In this document: piece after piece, positions 26,690 to 36,775 of the stretch
Numbering within the stretch: position 1 is the stretch's first letter
Layout of the letters: the number at the start of each line of letters is the position of its first letter
Source: GCA-2712985 sp964515905
GTDB taxonomy: Bacteria; Pseudomonadota; Alphaproteobacteria; UBA7887
DNA length: 50,108 nt
Assembly: GCA_964515905.1 (NCBI GenBank)
Contig: CAZEWK010000011.1
Location: 1 to 50,108, forward strand
Direction of reading: 5' to 3'
Made by a program: the position numbers and the translations under genes
Notes under the pieces: model-generated
Databases searched by the model: none
What the model saw: only the letters and a program-made list of their open reading frames with translations
What the model was told of the DNA's origin: nothing

Positions 26690-28366
26690 ATGTTAACACA
26701 CTTGTCGGTACACGATGTGGTTGCCATCGACAACGTGGATGTGGAATTTGGCGTAGGACTGTGTGTCCTTACGGGGGAAACAGGCGCGGGTAAGTCTATC
26801 TTATTAGATGCCTTGGGTCTGGCGTTGGGTCGTCGGGCCGATGCCAGTCTGGTAAGAGAGGGGGCAGACACAGCAACGGTTGCTGCCACTTTTGATGTAG
26901 AACAGGAAAATCCTGTACTATCTATGCTGGAATCCAAGGGGATCGGGATTGACGGTGATTTAGTCATACGGAGAACACTTACGTTTGAGGGACGGAGTAG
27001 AGCTTTCGTAAATGATCAAGCTGTCACCATTGGTTTTCTCTCCGAGCTAGGCGCTCAGCTAATCGAGATACATGGACAAAATGACAGATTAGGATTGCTT
27101 GACCCTCTAACGCACCGAAACGTTTTGGACGTTGCTGGGAATTTAGATGCAAATCTTGAGCGTGTTAGTACTACATATACAGAGTGGAGTGAGGCCCGTA
27201 TTGCGTTAGAAGTTGCGCAAAAGAACAACAACCAGGCGCATGAACTGGAGCTTGAGTTGCGTCATAATGTAACCGAGCTAGAAGGTCTAGGTCCTAAAAT
27301 AGGTGAAGAATCAGTCCTCACAAATGAACGAAAAGTACTACGTCATGCTTCTTCAATTGCTGACGCCGTGATAAATTCTGAAAACATTCTTTTTCCTGAG
27401 GCGGAGAAAGCGGTTGATCAGCGTATCCGCTCAGTACGCAGGTTAATTTCAGATCTTTCAGAAAAGGCGGCTGGGAAGCTTGATGCAGTTCTAGAGGCGC
27501 TAGATCGAGCCTCTATAGAGTTGGAAGAGGTAAGAGTTGGCTTTGACAAAATTCGGAGCGAGCTCAATGCTGATCCACAAGCACTTTCGATTATTGAAGA
27601 TCGATTGTTTGCTTTGAGAGAATTAGCGCGGAAAAATATGGTCGAAATCGATGAACTTCCTCAATTCTTGGAATCTGAGAAAAAGAAGTTACTAGACCTC
27701 GAAGTTGCAGAAGAGGGTATTGAAGAAAAACGCAGGACGCTCGTTTCCTTGGACCAAATACTTTCGAGGCAGGTGGAAGAACTTAGGGAGGCTAGGGTCA
27801 GTGCCGCAAAAAAGCTCGATCTCATTGTCAGCCGTGAGCTCAAAAGTTTAAGGATGGGGAATACTATATTCGCTACTCACGTTAAATCTATGCCGAGAGA
27901 AAGTTGGGGGGTGTCTGGGGGTGACCAGGTAGCCTTTACGGTTGCCACTATACCTGGGAGTTCCCTTGCTCCGATGCACAAAATTGCCTCAGGGGGCGAA
28001 TTATCTCGTATTACACTTGCTCTTCGGGTTGCGACAGCCAGTAATAGTGAAGCAATAACATTGATTTTCGATGAGATAGATACAGGAACCGGCGGGGCCG
28101 TGGCAGATTCGATCGGTAGCCGTCTGGCACGGTTATCCTCTAAGATGCAAGTGATAGTAGTTACCCACCAGCCTCAAATTGCGGTTCGCGCGGATTATCA
28201 TTTCCACGTTCGTCGACAAAAAATTCAGGGGAAGGAAACCACAAGCGTTGCAGAATTAATTCTGGAGGAACGTGTGGAAGAAATTGCTCGTATGTTGGCA
28301 GGAGCAAAAATTACAGACGAAGCGAGGGCTGCAGCAAAACGATTGATGGATGAAGCAAGCAAATGA
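26690..28366 (+). CDS. recN: DNA repair protein RecN
   Basis: The 558-residue SMC-like ATPase has Walker A GETGAGKS at 29-36, central coiled-coil segments rich in Glu/Lys, a signature region HKIASGGELSRI, and Walker B LIFDEIDTGTGG. It acts in double-strand break repair. It follows bamD by 23 bases and overlaps ligA by four bases (ATGA). Confidence 0.96.
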   Translation: MLTHLSVHDVVAIDNVDVEFGVGLCVLTGETGAGKSILLDALGLALGRRADASLVREGADTATVAATFDVEQENPVLSMLESKGIGIDGDLVIRRTLTFEGRSRAFVNDQAVTIGFLSELGAQLIEIHGQNDRLGLLDPLTHRNVLDVAGNLDANLERVSTTYTEWSEARIALEVAQKNNNQAHELELELRHNVTELEGLGPKIGEESVLTNERKVLRHASSIADAVINSENILFPEAEKAVDQRIRSVRRLISDLSEKAAGKLDAVLEALDRASIELEEVRVGFDKIRSELNADPQALSIIEDRLFALRELARKNMVEIDELPQFLESEKKKLLDLEVAEEGIEEKRRTLVSLDQILSRQVEELREARVSAAKKLDLIVSRELKSLRMGNTIFATHVKSMPRESWGVSGGDQVAFTVATIPGSSLAPMHKIASGGELSRITLALRVATASNSEAITLIFDEIDTGTGGAVADSIGSRLARLSSKMQVIVVTHQPQIAVRADYHFHVRRQKIQGKETTSVAELILEERVEEIARMLAGAKITDEARAAAKRLMDEASK

Positions 28367-30483
28367 TTGCCGCTTTTTCAAAACCGGTTAGAGATTTGAC
28401 GGTAAAGGACGCCCGCGAAGAGCTCAGAGATTTGGCATCTCAAATTGGTTATCACGACGAGCTTTATTATAATAAGGATGCGCCGATTCTTTCAGACTCC
28501 GAATATGACGAATTGCGTCGTCGTAACAAGGATATCGAAGAACGCTTTCCAGATCTCGTATTAAAAGATAGTCCTGCTTTGCGCGTTGGGGCAGTCCCCC
28601 GCAGTGGGTTTAGAAAAATTCAGCATTCAGAGACTATGTTATCGTTAGATAACGCTTTCTCTCAGAAAGATGTTTCGGATTTTGTGGCGCGAATTCGTCG
28701 ATTTTTGGGTCTTTCAGAGGATCTTTCCGTAGTACTTGTGGCGGAGCCAAAAATTGATGGGTTATCAGCGGCTCTCAGGTACGAAGACGGTAAATTCGTG
28801 CTCGGACTAACACGGGGTGACGGTTATGAGGGGGAAGATGTCACCGCGAATTTATCCACTATCCCTGACATACCAAAAACATTGCAAGGGAATGATATAC
28901 CACGGGTGTTGGAGGTTCGGGGGGAAGTTTATATGACTAAAGATGACTTCTCTGAGCTAAATGAAAAGCGCAGGATATCAAATGAACCTTTGTTTGCGAA
29001 TCCCAGAAACGCGGCTGCTGGTGGTTTGAGGCAGTTAGATTCAAGAATCTCTGCTAGTAGGAAACTGCATTTTTTTGCTTACGGATGGGGAGAGATAATA
29101 CATGCCGATGCGAATAAAGAAGAACGGTATCCGTTAGGATCTCAGTTGACGGAAGTCAGGGATAGAATAAGTCATTTTGGCTTTAATTTGAGTGAGCCTA
29201 TTTGCGTTAGTAATGAGCTTGCAGAGCTTACTTCCTACTATAATGATATTGTTTTTAGGAGGGATGAGTTTCCGTTTGAACTTGATGGAATCGTTTATAA
29301 GGTAAATTGTATTGGTTGGCAGAGACGTTTGGGTGCTAGTAGTCGCAGCCCCAGGTGGGCTGTGGCACATAAATTTCCTGCAGAACGTTCACACACATTG
29401 ATAAGAGAAATTCGAATTCAAGTGGGTCGGACTGGTGCTTTGACTCCCGTCGCACAACTTGAACCCGTGCTTATTGGTGGAGTGACTGTGTCGCGGGCCA
29501 CCTTGCATAATGAGGATGAGATTAAACGGAAAGATATTAGGGTAGGAGATATAGTTCTTATCCAAAGGGCCGGAGACGTTATTCCCCAAGTGGTGGAAGT
29601 AGATTTATCGAAACGAAAAAGCACCGCAAAGATTTTTGATTTTCCAGAAATTTGTCCTGTCTGTGCAAGTAACACTAGCCGGGAATTTGGCGAATCGGTC
29701 CGCCGTTGTGCCGGAGGAATGAAGTGTTCCGCTCAGGTTGTAGAGCGCTTAAGACATTTTATAAGCCGAGACGGATTTGATATTGAAGGGCTTGGGGTTA
29801 AGCAAGTCAAATCATTCTGGAGAGACGGTTTAGTTTTGAGGCCCGCTGATTTATTTTGTCTTAAAGATCAACGAGCGGTGTTGGAATCGAGAGAAGGCTG
29901 GGGGAAGACCTCTATAAAAAATTTACTGTCGGCGATTGAAGAACGAAGAAATATTTCTTTGGAAAGATTTATCTACGCCCTTGGTATTTCTAGAATTGGT
30001 CAAAAAAATGCTCGTTTGTTGGCTCTGAATTATATGAGTCTAGACTTACTGTTGACTGCTATGGAGGACGCGAGAGATCCTAACGGGAGAGAATTCAAGT
30101 CTTTAGTAGCTATTGATGGGATAGGTGAGCGTGTTGCGTCAGACATAGTCAAATTCTTCGCGGATCCAAATAACAAAATGATGGTATCAAATTTAGTTGA
30201 TGAAATACAAGTTTCGGATTTTACTGAGCCAACATCTAAATCAGGTTTGGCAGGGAAGGTGGTTGTTTTTACTGGGACTCTCCAATTGGTTACCCGGGCT
30301 GAGGCAAAAGCCCAAGCACAAACAATGGGTTTGAAGGTTACAGGGTCAGTATCAAGTAAAACTGATTTTATAGTTTTTGGAGAGAATGCTGGCTCTAAAC
30401 TTGAAAAAGCAAAGGCGTTAGATGTGACAGTCGTAAGCGAAAAGGAATGGTTTCAGCTTCTTGAAACTTCGAATACCAACTAA
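28363..30483 (+). CDS. ligA: NAD-dependent DNA ligase
   Basis: The 706-residue ligase contains the adenylylated Lys130 in EPKIDG, the OB-fold region, a four-cysteine zinc finger (CPVC, then two further cysteines about 20 residues later), helix-hairpin-helix repeats, and a C-terminal BRCT domain from about residue 625 (GLAGKVVVFTGTL). Length is normal. Translation is coupled to recN by the four-base overlap. Confidence 0.97.
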   Translation: MIAAFSKPVRDLTVKDAREELRDLASQIGYHDELYYNKDAPILSDSEYDELRRRNKDIEERFPDLVLKDSPALRVGAVPRSGFRKIQHSETMLSLDNAFSQKDVSDFVARIRRFLGLSEDLSVVLVAEPKIDGLSAALRYEDGKFVLGLTRGDGYEGEDVTANLSTIPDIPKTLQGNDIPRVLEVRGEVYMTKDDFSELNEKRRISNEPLFANPRNAAAGGLRQLDSRISASRKLHFFAYGWGEIIHADANKEERYPLGSQLTEVRDRISHFGFNLSEPICVSNELAELTSYYNDIVFRRDEFPFELDGIVYKVNCIGWQRRLGASSRSPRWAVAHKFPAERSHTLIREIRIQVGRTGALTPVAQLEPVLIGGVTVSRATLHNEDEIKRKDIRVGDIVLIQRAGDVIPQVVEVDLSKRKSTAKIFDFPEICPVCASNTSREFGESVRRCAGGMKCSAQVVERLRHFISRDGFDIEGLGVKQVKSFWRDGLVLRPADLFCLKDQRAVLESREGWGKTSIKNLLSAIEERRNISLERFIYALGISRIGQKNARLLALNYMSLDLLLTAMEDARDPNGREFKSLVAIDGIGERVASDIVKFFADPNNKMMVSNLVDEIQVSDFTEPTSKSGLAGKVVVFTGTLQLVTRAEAKAQAQTMGLKVTGSVSSKTDFIVFGENAGSKLEKAKALDVTVVSEKEWFQLLETSNTN

Positions 30484-30552
30484 CTAAGCGTCAATATTCG
30501 GATCTATTCTGTCTATAACAAGGACTGAGGGAAAATAACTGGGTACTAAAAA

Positions 30553-31356
30553 ATGGATATATCTAAATCTAAAAAGTCGTTTGAGGCGAAAGAATTAAGT
30601 TTGTCGTATTTTGTCCGCATGGGTATCGCGGTATCTATTCTTTCTTCTCTTATTTTAATAATTGCGGCTGTTGGCTATCGATGGGATTTGTGGTCTGTCA
30701 AATTTGCTCTTCTTACTTTAACTAAATATGCGACATACGGTGCGCTTGTTGGCGCAGCTATTTCTTTGGTTGGTGTAGGCAAGTCCTGGCCAGGGGGTAC
30801 CTCAAGAGGTTTATTGTTGTCGGTATTTGGAGTTATTATCGGTTCCGGAGCCTTTTGCACTATTTTTGAGCATTGGAAAATGGTGCAAACCCACCCATTT
30901 ATTCACGACATAACGACTGATACGGATAATCCGCCCCAATTTGTGGCCGTGGTGCCGATTCGACAGTCATTGAATGCCAATCCACATCTGTATGAAGGTT
31001 CAGATTTGGCATTTCTGCAGCATTATGGGGGATTCAATAGACCATATAAAGATATTGCACCGTTTATAACTGAATTACCTCCGGGGACGACTTTCGACAT
31101 TGCGTTGAAAGTAGCCGAGGAGATGGGTTGGGAAATAATAAAAGCGGATACAGAAGGTGGTCGCATAGAAGCTTCCGACACATCATTCTGGTACGGATTT
31201 ACCGACGATATAGTGATCCGTGTGACTTCTGAATCTGTTGGGAGTCGGGTTGATATGCGGTCTCTTAGTCGAGTAGGCCGAAGTGATGTAGGGGTAAATG
31301 CCGCCCGAATTCGTATCTATATGTCAGCGTTAACTGAGAAGATTGCAGAGAGTTAA
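30553..31356 (+). CDS. DUF1499 domain membrane protein
   Basis: The 267-residue protein has three predicted membrane helices in the first 115 residues (around SILSSLILIIAAVGY, ATYGALVGAAISLVGVG and LLLSVFGVIIGSGAF), then a soluble domain matching DUF1499, with FDIALKVAEEMGWEI and SRVDMRSLSRVGRSDVGVNAARI. The function of the family is unknown. It lies 69 bases after ligA and ends 11 bases before the convergent aminopeptidase gene. Confidence 0.82.
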   Translation: MDISKSKKSFEAKELSLSYFVRMGIAVSILSSLILIIAAVGYRWDLWSVKFALLTLTKYATYGALVGAAISLVGVGKSWPGGTSRGLLLSVFGVIIGSGAFCTIFEHWKMVQTHPFIHDITTDTDNPPQFVAVVPIRQSLNANPHLYEGSDLAFLQHYGGFNRPYKDIAPFITELPPGTTFDIALKVAEEMGWEIIKADTEGGRIEASDTSFWYGFTDDIVIRVTSESVGSRVDMRSLSRVGRSDVGVNAARIRIYMSALTEKIAES

Positions 31357-31367
31357 AGTTTTTTTTA

Positions 31368-33368
31368 TTACTGAATCGGTTCTGTACAAATCTGCAGCCA
31401 TTTGGCGACATTTGGTGGTAACAATGGGCTTAAAGTATTTCGAACTCTAGCGTGATATGCATTCACCCAATTTTTTTCGTCTTGTGTCAAAAGATCTCTA
31501 CTGATTAGGCGAAGGTCTATAGGGGCAAGTGTTAAAGTTTCGACCTGTAACATATCTAGTTCACCCCTCTCGGGTTGTTGGTCTGGTACTACGGTAACTA
31601 AGTTTTCTATGCGAATCCCGTATTCATTTGTTTTGTAGTAGCCAGGTTCGTTGGAAACGATCATACCCGGTTGCAGAGGAGCAGTTGAGAATCCCTTGGA
31701 GATTCGGTGAGGTCCCTCGTGAACACTGAGGAAACTACCTACACCATGACCTGTTCCATGATCATAATCGAGGCCGACCTCCCATAGAGCCTTTCGGGCT
31801 AGCGTATCCAGTTGTCCGCCAGTGGTTCCAACAGGGAAAACCGCAGTGGCGATAGCGATGTGACCTTTTAATACTCGAGTAAAGCGATCTTCCATCTCTT
31901 TGCTGGGCGACCCGATGGCTACGGTGCGGGTTACGGCGGTCGTGCCATCTAAATACTGTGCGCCAGAATCTACTAAGAACAGTTCGCCGGGTAAAATTTG
32001 GCGGTTACTTTTGTCATCGACGCGATAGTGAACAATTGCGCCGTGTTCACCAGCCCCAGCAATTGTTGGAAAACTAAGGCCGCGAAAATATTCACCTTCT
32101 TGTCGGTATTCTTCCAGTTTATCGGATGCTTCGAGTTCAGTAAGTGAACCTTCCAAAGATGTTTCAGATAGCCAATGTAAAAATTTTGTCAGCGCTGCCC
32201 CATCTCTCAGATGAGCTGCTTTACTCCCACTTAATTCGGTGGTGTTTTTAATAGCTTTTGGAAGGGAGCATGGGTCTGTTGCTTCTAAAATAGTGGAGGT
32301 TCCCCCGAGTGCTTGTTGATAAACCCATTCACTGGCTGTTGAGGGGTCAATTTGTATTTTTATGCTTTTGTTACGAAGGCTGTTTAAACTGCCGGCGAAG
32401 TCATCTTTGGAGTGAATAGATACTCGGTTACCCAGATGGCTTACGGTATCCGCATTCATTTTTCGTTTATCAATGAATAGTTCTGCGGAGGCGTCTTTAT
32501 GAAGAATCGCGAAGGATAAGGGTAAGGGCGTAAATTCAACATCGCCGCCTCTTAAATTGAGCAGCCATGCAATTGAGTCGGTCATGGTAATTACTACCGC
32601 ATCAGCCCCTTTTTCTGAGATATTAGCCGCAATTTTATCGCACTTATCCTTGAGGCTCATCCCAGCGTAGATTTTTTTGTGAGGTATCGCTGGGGATATT
32701 GGGGGTGGTGGTTGCCCAATCCATATTGAATCCAGGGGGTTCTTTTGCAGTGAGACCATTTGTGCTCCTTTAGACGCGCAGATCTTTTGAAGACTTTTTA
32801 TTGCAGTTCGCGTATGTAGTTTTGGATCAAATGCTATGTTCTGTCCCTCATGCACATTATTTTTCATCCAACTATCGATTGAAGTCTCACCAATCGAGAC
32901 AATTTCATACTGTTCTAGATTTATTTGATTTTCCGCTTGTAAAGTATAGCGGCCATCCACAAAAATGGCCGCCCGGTCCTTAAGAACTACAGCGGTCCCC
33001 GCAGAACCTGTAAATCCTGTCAGCCACGCAAGGCGCTGAGCGTAGGCTGGGACGTATTCACCTTGGTATTCATCGGCGCGCGGAATAAGAAAGCCGTCGA
33101 CATGGTTTTTCTTTAAAACTCTTCGCAGTTGTAGTAGCCGTGTTTCGGGTGACTCGTCTGGTTCTTTTTTTTCGTTCATTTCTTTGAGCAACCCATTGAG
33201 TGCTCTCACGAGTAACGAACTGGGATTAGGAGTTATCAATCTTATCCATGCGTTTGGATCGGTGCCTACTGGGGCAGCTTGAACTCCCCTCACCAAACCA
33301 AGTAGTTCGTCCAAAGGCATGCTAATATTTTCGGTTTTAAGAAGTTTAGCTAATGCAGTCTGGTTCAT
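31368..33368 (-). CDS. pepP: M24 family aminopeptidase P (Xaa-Pro aminopeptidase)
   Basis: The 666-residue protein combines a creatinase N-terminal domain (from about residue 80: RLLQLRRVLKKNHVDGFLIPR) with a C-terminal pita-bread metallopeptidase domain. Metal ligands are visible in LVDSGAQYLDGTTAVTRT, HGTGHGVG, SNEPGYY and IRIENLV. About 75 residues at the N-terminus precede the usual start of such enzymes, and I see no signal peptide in them. It removes an N-terminal residue ahead of proline. It is convergent with the DUF1499 gene. Confidence 0.9.
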   Translation of the reverse strand: MNQTALAKLLKTENISMPLDELLGLVRGVQAAPVGTDPNAWIRLITPNPSSLLVRALNGLLKEMNEKKEPDESPETRLLQLRRVLKKNHVDGFLIPRADEYQGEYVPAYAQRLAWLTGFTGSAGTAVVLKDRAAIFVDGRYTLQAENQINLEQYEIVSIGETSIDSWMKNNVHEGQNIAFDPKLHTRTAIKSLQKICASKGAQMVSLQKNPLDSIWIGQPPPPISPAIPHKKIYAGMSLKDKCDKIAANISEKGADAVVITMTDSIAWLLNLRGGDVEFTPLPLSFAILHKDASAELFIDKRKMNADTVSHLGNRVSIHSKDDFAGSLNSLRNKSIKIQIDPSTASEWVYQQALGGTSTILEATDPCSLPKAIKNTTELSGSKAAHLRDGAALTKFLHWLSETSLEGSLTELEASDKLEEYRQEGEYFRGLSFPTIAGAGEHGAIVHYRVDDKSNRQILPGELFLVDSGAQYLDGTTAVTRTVAIGSPSKEMEDRFTRVLKGHIAIATAVFPVGTTGGQLDTLARKALWEVGLDYDHGTGHGVGSFLSVHEGPHRISKGFSTAPLQPGMIVSNEPGYYKTNEYGIRIENLVTVVPDQQPERGELDMLQVETLTLAPIDLRLISRDLLTQDEKNWVNAYHARVRNTLSPLLPPNVAKWLQICTEPIQ

Positions 33369-33433
33369 ATTACTATTTATACCTGTTGCAATTATTTATG
33401 AAGTATAGATTACGATTTTCAGATAAATTTTAG

Positions 33434-34351
33434 TTAAGCTATTGGACTTGTGTGGGACGGTTTACGCATTACCAAAGTAGTCCAGCCATCCACCGAGAAA
33501 CTGCGGATTAAATATAAACCCAGACTGCGGTATGTGGCAGTTATTGCGGTTTTTTGTTGCTCTAGTATTCCGGATATAATCAATGTACCACTGGGGGACA
33601 TATTGTATATAGTTGATGGGGCTAGTCGGACCAAAGGACGGAAAAGAATGTTCGCCATTATTAGATCATATGGTCCTTTATAGCGCACAATTGGTGAACG
33701 AAATCCATCGCTAACTGCACAGCGTACTAAGGAGTGGACCTGATTCATAGTCGCATTCTCCTTCGCAACCTGGACAGCGTTTCGATCAATGTCACAGGCC
33801 ATAGTTTTTGTTTTCCATAGTTTCGCAACAGCGAACGACAAGATACCCGCACCGCAACCCAGGTCGAGGCAGTTTTTTGGTGTTGGCGATTGGGTCATTT
33901 TTCCTAGTGCTAACAGGCAACCTTTTGTAGATGCATGATGCCCTGTGCCAAATGCCGTACCGGCATTGATCTCAATTTCGATTGTAGAGGGGTTTGTGCA
34001 CTCTGGAGTATGACTTCCCCTTATTATAAAACGCCCGATTTTTATGGGGTTTAGGTTTTGAAGGCTTTGAGCTACCCAATCAATCTGTGGGAGTAGCTCT
34101 ATATGTACATATGGCGGAGAAATACCAGCTTTTTCTGCTGCTTCGCTTATCATTCCGAGAATTAAACTTGGCTCTGGCTGTTCCACTGTATAAGCCCGTA
34201 CCAACCATTCTCCATCGCGTTTTTGTCGGCTTACTACGCTAACAAGTGGCTCTAGGGCGTTTTGGAACAGTTCACCAGAGTGATCAGGGACTTCTTCTAT
34301 TGATATCTGCCAGACCATATTAGGATCTCTAACAATATTGGTATCATCCAT
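33434..34351 (-). CDS. prmA: ribosomal protein L11 methyltransferase
   Basis: The 305-residue SAM-dependent methyltransferase has GTAFGTGHHASTKGCLLAL, the SAM motif LDLGCGAGILSFAVAKL and MANILFRPLVRLAP, all PrmA marks. It trimethylates L11. It is transcribed 65 bases upstream of pepP on the same strand and divergent from the nitronate monooxygenase gene. Confidence 0.93.
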   Translation of the reverse strand: MDDTNIVRDPNMVWQISIEEVPDHSGELFQNALEPLVSVVSRQKRDGEWLVRAYTVEQPEPSLILGMISEAAEKAGISPPYVHIELLPQIDWVAQSLQNLNPIKIGRFIIRGSHTPECTNPSTIEIEINAGTAFGTGHHASTKGCLLALGKMTQSPTPKNCLDLGCGAGILSFAVAKLWKTKTMACDIDRNAVQVAKENATMNQVHSLVRCAVSDGFRSPIVRYKGPYDLIMANILFRPLVRLAPSTIYNMSPSGTLIISGILEQQKTAITATYRSLGLYLIRSFSVDGWTTLVMRKPSHTSPIA

Positions 34352-34402
34352 TGTTATTATCGGATTAAACTTCTTTTATATAGTGTGGTAAGTTGGCAGA
34401 AG

Positions 34403-35473
34403 ATGCAAAATGTCTTAACAGACCTACTTGGAATTGATTATCCCATTGTGCAGGCACCAATGGCGAGCGCTACAACGCCCGAAATGGTTATTGCGGCTTC
34501 AGAAGCAGGTGCCCTTGGATCACTTGGCGCGGCATATATGCGTCCAGAGGAGATCCGTGATGCCATACGCCAGATTAGAAAGGCTACTTCTCGGACATTC
34601 CAAGTGAACCTTTTTTCGCCAGCAAAACCTTGCCCTCTCTCAGACGACGACATTGATCGGGCGAGGCGACCTTTACGATCCATTCAAAAAGAGCTCGGCC
34701 TTCCAGAACCAAACAAAGTCCCGGAAATTAAAGATCGGTTCCTGGAACAACTCGAAGTGTTATTAAGTGAGAGTATCGAGGTTATCGGGTTCCATTTTGG
34801 TTTGCCGGGGGACGAGGAAGTGCGGAAAGTAAAAGACTCTGGGGCAATATTGATCGGCTGTGCGACTCAATTTTCTGACGCACTTGCTCTAGAGAAGAGA
34901 GGGGTTGATATTATAGTGGCGCAAGGCGTTGAGGCAGGGGGTCATCAAGGGACATTTGAGGCCTCTGAAGAGCCCTCGGGGATTGGACTGATGTCCTTAG
35001 TCCCACAAATAACTGACATTGTATCTATTCCTGTTATCGCTGCGGGAGGGTTAATGGACGGTCGCAGTTTAGCTGCAGTCTTGGCTCTTGGTGCTAATGC
35101 GGGACAAATGGGAACAGCGTTTTTAGCGACGCAAGAAAGTAAAGCTCACGAATTTCATAAGAGACTACTACTTGATCGAAAAGCGAAGAACGTGAGGCTT
35201 ACTCGGGCATTTTCGGGCCGTCCAGCGCGTGGGTTGGTAAATCAGATGATGGAAGACATTGAACAAACTTCTCAGTCGATTCTACCCTTTCCCTATCAGC
35301 ATGCACTTACATCAGAAATTCGCTCTGTAGCGGCAAAGAAAAATAGACCGGAATTTTTATCCATGTGGGCGGGCCAGGGAGCCAATATGGTACGAAATCT
35401 GAATACCGGTGAATTAGTTAAGACGTTGGCCGAAGAGCTTAATCATACTTTGGGCTCCTTGAGTATGGGGTGA
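34403..35473 (+). CDS. NAD(P)H-dependent flavin oxidoreductase / nitronate monooxygenase family
   Basis: The 356-residue TIM-barrel flavoprotein begins LLGIDYPIVQAPMASATTPE and has AQGVEAGGHQGTF, VIAAGGLMDG and AGQMGTAFLAT, matching the 2-nitropropane dioxygenase/nitronate monooxygenase family, which binds FMN. ATG 34403 gives the usual N-terminus; GTG 34385 is an alternative. Its stop overlaps the start of the next gene, so the two are coupled. Many members detoxify nitronates, but enoyl reductases also belong to the family. Confidence 0.87.
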   Translation: MQNVLTDLLGIDYPIVQAPMASATTPEMVIAASEAGALGSLGAAYMRPEEIRDAIRQIRKATSRTFQVNLFSPAKPCPLSDDDIDRARRPLRSIQKELGLPEPNKVPEIKDRFLEQLEVLLSESIEVIGFHFGLPGDEEVRKVKDSGAILIGCATQFSDALALEKRGVDIIVAQGVEAGGHQGTFEASEEPSGIGLMSLVPQITDIVSIPVIAAGGLMDGRSLAAVLALGANAGQMGTAFLATQESKAHEFHKRLLLDRKAKNVRLTRAFSGRPARGLVNQMMEDIEQTSQSILPFPYQHALTSEIRSVAAKKNRPEFLSMWAGQGANMVRNLNTGELVKTLAEELNHTLGSLSMG

Positions 35474-36702
35474 TGAAATTTATGACTACTAACGACCAAA
35501 TTGTAACTACGAGGATTGCTGCAGGCGCGGATGCAACTACTCCTCAAGCTGATTTAATTGGAAGGATCTCCGCAAGCGAACATGCGTTGGCTATGGAAGA
35601 GTACATTGCCGTTGGAAAGAAAAAGGCTCAATCGTTGAAGAACCGGGGTCCTATTAAATTTACGAATAAGGGTAAACTTGATCCGCAGATTTTGGATGCT
35701 TATTGGGAACATGGTTTTTACGTATTTGAAGACGTGATCAAAAAAGATGAGTTATCCGATTTGAAGACAGATATAGCTAAAGTTCTAGAGCATGCACCTC
35801 TTTCCCCAGATTTAAATGTTGGTGACCTCGGACGTCCAACCGCAAATGGAGGTTTTGAAGTGCCTGCTTATCGGTTTGCTAAACCACTCAGTGACCCAGT
35901 AGGTGGTACGAACAAGAATAAAGGTCGTCATCCTGTCAAAATGATTGATCCGCGGCCTATGAAAGGAATGCCAGACTGGACAATTGAAAACCTAGTAGGA
36001 AACTTGCAGTTAATGGATTCAAGCCTGCGCCTCTATGGTCATCCGGGTTTATTGTCAGTTGCTGAAGCGGTTAACGGGCCCGATTTCGTTCCGTACAACG
36101 AAGTTACCTTTATCAAAGAACCAGGTCTAGGACCTTCAGTTGCGTGGCATCAGGATGGAACTACCCATTGGGATTCCCCAGACTGGGATCATGGAGCCCA
36201 TGGGTTTAATTTCATGGCACAACTGTACCCCAGCACTCCTGGGAATAGCGTCTGGGTTTTGCCTGGCAGTCACAAACTTGGGAAGATAGATATCAGAAAA
36301 TTAGTTGAGGTTAGCGGTTCGGAGCGTATCCGGGGTGCTGTGCCTCTACTTGGTGACTCTGGAGATGTCTTTATTTCAAATCGACAATTGGTGCATGGTT
36401 CATTTGCGAACTCATCTTTAGATCGTCGTGTTACTTTGAACGCCGGTTTTTTTCCCAAGCCAAGAGTCCTTGATGTAACAACAACTAAACTAAATGGAAA
36501 AGTTGATACCTACGATGTACACCGAATTTTAGAGAGGTGTCGGATGATTCAGATTGGCATAGATGCGAGGCGTCAATATTTTCCGCATGAAGTGTCATAT
36601 TGCTACCAACCATTGCAAGGTAAGGAAGATGAAAATCGGTGGAATGAAGAGACCCGCGAGACAACTGTGAAGAATTATAACCTTTTGGATATGTATATTT
36701 AG
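35473..36702 (+). CDS. phytanoyl-CoA dioxygenase family protein
   Basis: The 409-residue Fe(II)/2-oxoglutarate oxygenase has iron ligands His226 and Asp228 in WHQDGTTHW and the distal His308 in QLVHGSFANSS, followed by DRRVTLNAGF carrying the 2-oxoglutarate-binding Arg. It is longer than many relatives because of about 75 extra N-terminal residues. The ATG overlaps the stop of the flavin oxidoreductase gene. Substrates in this family include phytanoyl-CoA, small metabolites and osmolytes, so no assignment is made. Confidence 0.85.
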   Translation: MKFMTTNDQIVTTRIAAGADATTPQADLIGRISASEHALAMEEYIAVGKKKAQSLKNRGPIKFTNKGKLDPQILDAYWEHGFYVFEDVIKKDELSDLKTDIAKVLEHAPLSPDLNVGDLGRPTANGGFEVPAYRFAKPLSDPVGGTNKNKGRHPVKMIDPRPMKGMPDWTIENLVGNLQLMDSSLRLYGHPGLLSVAEAVNGPDFVPYNEVTFIKEPGLGPSVAWHQDGTTHWDSPDWDHGAHGFNFMAQLYPSTPGNSVWVLPGSHKLGKIDIRKLVEVSGSERIRGAVPLLGDSGDVFISNRQLVHGSFANSSLDRRVTLNAGFFPKPRVLDVTTTKLNGKVDTYDVHRILERCRMIQIGIDARRQYFPHEVSYCYQPLQGKEDENRWNEETRETTVKNYNLLDMYI

Positions 36703-36733
36703 GCGGTAAGTTACTGCAGATAGATGTTGTAGG

Positions 36734-36775
36734 CTACGTTGATGAACTAGAATTTGCTACACAGGTTCAACGTAG
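36734..36775. repeat. 9-bp inverted repeat at the convergent 3' ends of the dioxygenase gene and uvrD
   Basis: CTACGTTGA (36734-36742) is complementary to TCAACGTAG (36767-36775), with the right arm inside the last codons of uvrD. No T-run follows on either strand, so it may stabilise 3' ends rather than terminate. Confidence 0.35.
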
